Positions 57,650 to 64,000 of a stretch of 64,000 nt of DNA are shown here, piece after piece. Within the stretch, counting starts at the first letter, position 1. Each line of letters begins with the position of its first letter. Made by a program: the position numbers and the translations under genes. Below the pieces are notes generated by a model, which was not told the DNA's origin, did no database searches, and saw only the letters and a program-made list of their open reading frames with translations. The stretch is taken from assembly GCA_950097015.1 (NCBI GenBank), contig CATNEN010000038.1:25767001-25831000 (forward strand), read 5' to 3'. Origin of the DNA: Macrostomum hystrix. Its lineage: Eukaryota; Platyhelminthes; Macrostomidae.

Positions 57650-59180
57650 TATCTAATTTAGATCTTTATTTCCTGATTTTCTACTGTCAATGATTACTCT
57701 AGCCAAAAAAATTCAGGCGCCATATTTAAATTATCATTATTATTATTGGTTATTATTCTTCTTACTGTTATCAATAAACTATTAAAAGAAACATATTTTT
57801 GTTTATTGTAAATCAGAATCAGGCAGTTGAAAATCAGATTTAAGAAGGGCAGAACTTTGTTTTTTAGCAATATAGACGTAGTTTCTTTTAGCATAGCAAT
57901 AAAAAATAAAATTCACAGCACAATCAAACATATTCAATTTTATCTAAACAACTTTTTATTCTTAGATTATTTCATGTGCACGATGTACATCTTGTAGTGG
58001 TTGGAAGTTGGAACATGTTACATGGGACCGTAATCTAGTTTTCTTAGAATATCCAGAATGCAAATATCCGCCGAAATATGCGAAAAAGCAAACTAACGCC
58101 TTTTTAGAACAAAGAACTACTATAATACCAAAATAAAATTTTATTTTTAGTGAATATCTGCTTAATTTGCAAAAATGTAGTACTGAATGTGCTATAAAAG
58201 CTTGAAGTTTTTACTTTAATACAATGCAACATGCAATTACAACAATACGAGCTATATTTATTTCAATTGGCATATCTGCTTAAGTTTTTTTGTTTGAGTT
58301 TAGTTACTTAGGTCTAATTTTATATACAACAGCAGATTAATCATAATTCTCTAAATATAGATATAAACACGCATCATAAAATCTAAACAGAGTATGAATT
58401 ATTAGATTGTAATAACAGCAATTCGCTGTCCGCAAAACTCTTAACTCATGCATTATACACGTTCGAAATGTGATTAATTAAATCATATTTCGGTATGTTG
58501 TATGCGCAAATAAGTTTTAAAAATAAACACAGTACATGCAACGTATCTTATTTATCGCTTATTAACGTGCACATATGTACTGCAGTATATATATCTCGTA
58601 TTACATTTTTGTCGGAGGCATAAAAGTTCTGAGAAATAACAATACGAGCCATCGTAGCTTTTATCTCTTAGCACATTCTCTACACGCTTGTACGTGTGCT
58701 TCCTAAATGAGAAGAATTCCTATGCTTGTCGATGCATAATTTATAATTAATTACAACTAAATCTCAGTCGTGCAATCTAGCGAGACAGACTTTTCTAGCG
58801 TACCTTGTATGTATATATATTATTATCTGTGAGCTAAAAATAGCTAGAAATTCTTGTGTAATGTGACCATGTAAATCGAGTGTGCAAATGACCTAGACTA
58901 TTATGCACTTAATTCATTTACGCTCACTATGCGGTTGTCTCCGCAACAATTCATGGACTCGGAAATTCCAGTGAAAACCCAAGGAAAAATTTCGCAACTA
59001 ATTCTTCGTTCAATTGTCAAAAAATTGCAGGCCAATAGGAGGGATTAGATGCAGAATGACCGCAAAAGTCTAATAGAGGGTTAGTAGACCTGTTAAACAC
59101 AACTCTAGTCTGTCATATTAGAAACACTACAATACGAAATTGGAGTTTCCAATGACGGGAAAGTCCAGGAAGCATTGGAT
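57650..59180. other. AT-rich intergenic region between divergent genes
   Basis: No gene or array is supported. It should contain the unseen 5' exon(s) and promoter of the minus-strand TPR gene. Confidence 0.4.
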
Positions 59181-59184
59181 GATG

Positions 59185-59194
59185 TATATATATA
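59185..59194 (+). promoter_or_regulatory. Possible TATA box of the secreted orphan gene
   Basis: TATATATATA lies ~120 bases before the ATG at 59311. Only motif and position support it. Confidence 0.35.
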
Positions 59195-59310
59195 GCTGCT
59201 AATTATAAATTCTGTGTAAATTCATTCAAATTTTAAAGCAACTGAATGTTAAAAAGTTTACAAATTGCGCTATCAGTTAAGTAAATTTAATAATCAATTA
59301 GAATATAGAA

Positions 59311-61698
59311 ATGGCGAGACACTACAACCGAAACATGATTCTGATGCTACTCCTGTTTATACAGTTAGCACTATCAGCAGAAGCTATACCAGCAGCTAAA
59401 CTGTCTAACAAGCAACAAGCACGAATCTGCACCATCTGGCACAGAGAACACATCAGCTGGGGTACTCTAGACGTTAATGAGGCCAAATACCAGACTAGCG
59501 TAATTGTCAAATATCTGAGCGACTCTCTGGACCTACTAGCTAATTACGACTCAAAAGTGTTGAAGCATCGGCTGCGCAACAAATCGATGTACACCAGTCG
59601 TTCAAGGTACGCGCCTGGCAGGTTCGGCTTCAAGAAATCCGCAGCAGTAACGGCGCAGGCGTCGTCGAAGATTCTGGGAGTCGAGCTGGATCCAGTCTAC
59701 TTGGCCTCGGAGATGTTTCACAATGCCGCAACTGCCGCCTTCCTAATGGAACGACTGCTGAATGAAGAAGTCATGTTCGAAGTGCCATTAGGGTGAGAGC
59801 TCAATTGGGCAAGTTGATGGAAGATTTTTTCTTATAGACAACCATATAATCTTCTAATTTATTTTGTCTCAAGGATTAAATCAAGACTCACGGGTTGATT
59901 ACAGCTCGAGAGATCCTCTCAATTCACCACCTCGGTCTCATCTCTCCCATGTCTCATCTCTCCCGTGTCTCATCTCTCCCATGTCTCATCTCTCCCGTGT
60001 CTCATCTCTCCAATGTCTCATTTCTCCCGTGTTTCATCTCTCCCATGTCTTATCTCTCCCGTGTCTCATCTCTCCCGTGCCTCATCTCTCCCATGTATCA
60101 TTTCTCCCGTGTCTCATCTCTCCCGTGCCTCATCTCTCCCGTGCCTCATCTCTCCCGTGTCTCATCTCTCCGTGTCTCATCTCTCCGTGTCTCATTTCTC
60201 CCGTGTTTCATCTCTCGCATGTCTCATCTCTCCCGTGTCTCATCTCTCCCGTGCCTCATCTCTCCCGTGCCTCATCTCTCCCGTGTCTCATCTCTCCCGT
60301 GTCTCATCTCTCCCGTGCCTCATCTCTCCCGTGTCTCATTTCTCCCGTCTCTCATCTCTCCGTGCCTCATCTCTCCCGTGTCTCATCTCTCCCGTGTCTC
60401 ATTTCTCCCGTGTCTCATCTCTCCCGTGTCTCATCTCTCCCGTCTCTCATCTCTCCCGTGTCTCATCTCTCCGTGTCTCATTTCTCCCGTGTCTCATCTC
60501 TCCCGTGCCTCATCTCTCCCGTGCCTCATCTCTCCCGTGTCTTATCTCTCCCGTGTCTCATCTCTCCCGTGACTCATCTCTCCCGTGCCTCATCTCTCCC
60601 GTGTCTCATCTCTCCCGTGCCTCATCTCTCCCGTGTCTCATCTCTCCCGTGCCTCATCTCTCCCGTGCCTCATCTCTCCCGTGTCTCATTTCTCCCGTGT
60701 CTCATCTCTCCCGTGTCTTATCTCTCCCGTGTCTTATCTCTCCCGTGTCTCATCTCTCCCGTGTCTCATCTCTCCCGTGTCTCATCTCTCCCGTGCCTCA
60801 TCTCTCCCGTGTCTCATCTCTCCCGTGCCTCATCTCTCCCGTGTCTCATCTCTCCCGTGCCTCATCTCTCCCGTGCCTCATCTCTCCCGTGTCTCATTTC
60901 TCCCGTGTCTCATCTCTCCCGTGTCTCATTTCTCCCGTGCCTCATCTCTCCCGTGTCTCATTTCTCCCGTGTCTCATCTCTCCCGTCTCTCATCTCTCCC
61001 GTCTCTCATCTCTCCGAGCCTCATCTCTCCCGTGTCTCATCTCTCCCCGTGTCTCATCTCTCCCGTGTCTCAACTCTCCCGTGTCTCATCTCTCCCGTGT
61101 CTGATCTCTTGCTTGACTCATTTTCCAGTTTTCGTATCTCTTCCGAGTCTTATCCAACCCGTGTACCATCTTTCCTGTTCTCATCTCACGTATTTTATCT
61201 CTTTCGTACGTGACACTAATTTTAGTCGCGTATCTCACAAATTTAGCGTCTCTTCCTATCTCATATCTTCCTTTGTCATATCTGTCTTGTATTTGAGATC
61301 TCTCCTGCACGCGAGATAATAAACTGTCAATATTTGCCATGTCTCACATTTTATCGTTGTCTAGTCTCAGCAATTTTTTCTATCTCTGACCGAGACCCAT
61401 AATTATTAACCCGACCCTCAGAAGCGTGGAGTTCGCCAAGCTGATCGAATTCACCAAAGAGAGCCAGCTATCAGTGATGCACCACCTGCATCACTTTCTG
61501 CACAAACTGGGCCACCGCTTCTCCTGGCTAGACCTAGACAATTACGAGCAACATTTTAACAGAATAATTTCCCTACTGCCACCGGAGAATAGAGAGTTGC
61601 GTTACTTAAGGGACTATTTAATCTCTAGCATTGTGTCGGAGTCGGTATCGCATAGTCTGGCTGTCATTGAAGTCATTCGCAACTGTCTTCAGGAGTGA
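59311..61698 (+). CDS. Secreted helical protein of unknown family, two exons
   Basis: Exons are 59311-59792 and 61422-61698, joined TTAGG/GTGAGA...CCTCAG/AAGC in phase 2, giving 252 aa. A signal peptide (MILMLLLFIQLALSAEA) is followed by an all-helical-looking body with only two cysteines outside the leader: one near the mature start (ARICTIW) and one near the end (RNCLQE). They could pair and tie the two ends together. The middle has a basic stretch (KHRLRNKSMYTSRSRYAPGR). Exon 2 has the alternating hydrophobic pattern of amphipathic helices (MHHLHHFLHKLGHRFSWLDL; YLRDYLISSIVSESV). I recognise no family. A helical-bundle secreted factor is a guess. The intron carries the same 16-bp unit as the 20-25 kb array. 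Confidence 0.72.
59935..61115. repeat. 16-bp minisatellite, second locus, in the intron of the secreted orphan gene
   Basis: About 73 copies of TCTCATCTCTCCCGTG, the same unit and strand as at 20205-25690, but more diverged (CCGTGCCTCATC, CATTTCTCCC and 15-base units lacking one C). To the right it decays through CTCTTCCGAGTCTTATCC into unique sequence by ~61300. Confidence 0.95.
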
Positions 61699-62626
61699 CG
61701 CCAAATTATTTATTTGAAGAACACGGCTGGGCTGTAACAACTCTCTAATTCCACTGTGTTGCACTTATTAATTCGAGGAGTGCACTTCTAACTGCAGGCA
61801 AATGTTGTCATATTTTCTCTATTTATTTTTCATATAGCCATATAGAAATTCACTTATCGACTGAAGCAAACATGTAATTAAGTTCACGTGCAAAAAATCG
61901 GATATAGCAGCTCAATTTCTTCCAATGTACGATTTGATATTTATTTGACACAACATTTTGTGCATTTCTTCCGTTTATATCTACTAACTACTTACTTGTA
62001 GTAGTGTTATACACTTTACTCAGCCCAATGAGCCTTGGAAACCTATATTCCTAATGTCCTAATATTATTTCAGTTGCCATTGTTACTTATTCCAGGCTTG
62101 TTTTTTCAGTCGCACTTTTCACAACTCACAGTTTTTTCTTGCAATGCGTCTACAATGTTCAATGCGATTTTCGCAGTCGTTTTAGCTGTAATGCATATTG
62201 ACAATTGTAACGAAAGTTTACTAAATATTTAAACACAAAATTTAACTTGTTGAAGAAAAACAACACCCAGGACAAAGCATAGAAATGTTTAACTTGCATT
62301 TTACAGGTCGGAGTACACAACAAAATAAGAAACCTTTCTATAGGATAACATTAACAATTTTTACTGATCTTCTAAAACGGGGGGTCAAGGGGGTTAAGAC
62401 CCTACCTTAATTGTAGGCCAGAAATCGAAAGATTAAAAAATAAAAGAACAAACTAAAATTTTGTTCTTTTTCTCGAAAAGAGAAATCACGAGACTGCTTC
62501 GTATTGAATCTTTACAATCTCCATAGTTACTACAATAATAGCTCATCTGGTGTCTCATCTAATATTCTGGGATGAACAAAAATTATTGACAGGTACACTC
62601 GTCACTGAATCCTCGAATTTGGGATG
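61699..62626. other. Intergenic between convergent genes
   Basis: AT-rich with no supported gene; it contains the 3' untranslated sequence of both neighbours. Confidence 0.4.
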
Positions 62627-64000
62627 TTAGAAGTTCATAATTCCATTGGTGAACTGGAGCCAATTGTCTGCCTCCGTGTTTTCTGCCTCTTCCTGAAGAA
62701 GAAGTTCGATTTCTTGTTGTAGCTGATCTCTCACAGAGACCAACGCCCACAGCAGCACTGTCCGCCTCTGCCTCAGCAGCTGCTGACGAGTCGTTGAAGC
62801 TCTCAGCGTCTCGTTGCTGACGGGCCTTGAAGGACTGGATCGAGATTGATATGAGAATAACAATGAGTTATGAATTACTAATAATGGCTCTTTAATAAAA
62901 ATTGTTCTTTAATGCTGTCGACACTCGTTTGGACCCAGTCGATTCGCAGCCAGTGAGAAGGCCTGACGACTCTCTCATCGTCAGGCAGTGTACACTCTCA
63001 CTGAGCCTTGGAGGTTGGCCCTCTAGGGCGTAAATTGCACGACAAGCCCCCAAGCCTTCTCTCCGCGGCTGCGCCCCAAATGAATGTGGCCTGGCCGCGG
63101 TATCGAGCTCAGGGACGTTGATGCAAGAAGCAAACGCGTTAACCGCTCTTCCACTCACCTCCTATATACCCTGACTTTCTCATCGTCAGGTGGTGTACAC
63201 CCCCCTCATTGTGCCTTGACAGTTGCATGGCCATCATGGGAGTTCAAGCTATACATGACCCAGAGAGGAAAGGTTGCTTCTAAATCGAGGTGAGGATAAA
63301 GACAAGTTCGCATCGACCAAATTCGAAGTAAATTAACGCAAGCAAGCGTTTAGTGATCGTAGGCAGCGACAGGTGAAAATCAATATTTTGATTGTTACCT
63401 CTCCCTCATCCCTATCAGACGCTGTCTATGCCGAGCTGCCGCACTCTTCAATCCGTTACAAGATTCCACGTCAAACTCTTGATCAGCTGACGCTGAAGAC
63501 GCAAGCAAAATTGGCGAAGAAGCTGACGATGAAGCAGCACTCGTTGATGAGCCGCTGGCATTCTCTTTACTAGCTCCTGTCGTGCCAGGCAGCGTTGCCG
63601 CGGTAGCTTCGGCGTGCCAACCGTATGACGGAATGTAGCCTCTCAAAGCGACGCCCTCCTGAATCAGTCGACGCTGAATCGGCATCTGTCGCGGTCCGTT
63701 AAAGCCTTGGCCAACAATTTTGGACACCTCAAGATCTGCTGCGGCGTCGGAACATGCGGCATCGTCCTCTTTTGGCCTCGCGCTAGCATGCTTGTCCTGA
63801 TTAGAGGGCCGATAACCAAGAACCGTAGTAGTCTTTGTACCGTTTAACTCTTCGCAGATGCCGGAGTCGACACTTTTCTGCAGACGCACTGAGGCCCACG
63901 GATTGGTGCGAATACCGGATCGATCGAGCAACAGGTGAGTCTGACTTTGCTGCTGCTGCTGCTGCTGCTGGAAGGTTCCACACTGAGGACAGTAAGTGTT
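62627..64000 (-). CDS. 3' part of an unrecognised gene, two exons, running off the window
   Basis: Exons are 64000(or ~63985)-63399 and 62834-62627, joined GAGAG/GTAACA...GATCCAG/T in phase 2, which keeps the downstream frame open to its stop. The upstream exon has a CAG-encoded glutamine run near the window edge (preceded by YCPQCGTF if the frame extends). It continues with NPWASVRLQKSVDSGICEEL, TTTVLGYRPSNQDK, VGQGFNGPRQMPIQRRLIQE and GYIPSYGWHAEATA, then a Ser/Ala-rich tail. The last exon is helical and charged (TTRQQLLRQRRTVLLWALVS, RDQLQQEIELLLQEEAEN), probably a coiled coil, ending WLQFTNGIMNF. No family recognised. TCCTCAG/TGTGG near 63986 could be an acceptor, which would exclude the CPQC residues. 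Confidence 0.55.
62928..63168 (-). repeat. SINE family 1 copy in the last intron, 3'-truncated
   Basis: TCTCTCATCGTCAGGCAGTG, TTGCACGACAAGCCCCCAAG and GCGGTATCGAGCTCAGGGAC, with GCGTTAACCGCTCTTCCACT, give the head and proximal body on the minus strand. The distal half (GCTCAGGAGTCAGCG...) is absent. Confidence 0.7.
63169..63250 (-). repeat. SINE family 1 fragment adjoining the previous copy
   Basis: CCCTGACTTTCTCATCGTCA, GGTGGTGTACACC and CATTGTGCCTTGACAGTTG repeat the GTCAGGCAGTGTACACT region of family 1, directly abutting the head of the preceding copy. The two may be one duplicated or nested insertion. Confidence 0.5.

Overview
The window is nuclear DNA of an invertebrate animal. Genes are split by GT-AG introns, tRNA-derived SINEs are scattered through it, and three conserved metazoan genes can be reassembled across introns: a SLCO/OATP organic anion transporter, PA2G4/EBP1, and the beta subunit of the AP-3 adaptor complex. 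Low-similarity secreted proteins, two SINE families and extreme minisatellite content would fit a spiralian/lophotrochozoan, but the sequence alone does not fix the phylum.

Layout, left to right. 1-7.8 kb: a minus-strand secreted PAN/discoidin-like gene, then a plus-strand LamG-like secreted gene with a decayed upstream copy and a third downstream fragment, interleaved with SINEs. 8.7-8.9 kb: a 12-bp array that grew inside a SINE. 9.7-11.1 kb: a 20-bp array starting beside a perfect 19-bp hairpin. 11.2-18.2 kb: the OATP gene (minus strand, 3 coding exons, 896 aa), both introns nearly filled by different minisatellites. 18.5-20.2 kb: SINE fragments. 20.2-25.7 kb: a 5.5-kb array of a 16-bp unit. 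27.2-41.4 kb: PA2G4 (plus strand, 4 exons, 393 aa), whose third intron is a 10.7-kb array of a 36-bp unit with higher-order structure. 43.1-53.1 kb: AP-3 beta (plus strand, 6 coding exons, 1082 aa), every one of its five introns carrying its own tandem repeat. 54.0-55.5 kb: two intergenic arrays. 55.8-56.9 kb: the 3' end of a minus-strand TPR/membrane-protein gene with a 23-bp array in the intron. 59.3-61.7 kb: a two-exon secreted orphan whose single intron carries the same 16-bp unit as the 20-25 kb array. 62.6-64.0 kb: the 3' end of an unrecognised minus-strand gene running off the window.

The dominant signal is the repeat architecture. By my estimate nearly half the window is tandem minisatellite. 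Most sizeable introns of three different genes hold a private array that runs close to one or both splice sites. Cores are homogenised and edges are diverged. Several arrays repeat splice-site-like motifs or show higher-order duplication. The protein-coding parts stay intact and conserved: all splice phases add up exactly for OATP, PA2G4 and AP-3 beta. The genes have no evident joint pathway; each is an independent housekeeping, transport or secreted function.
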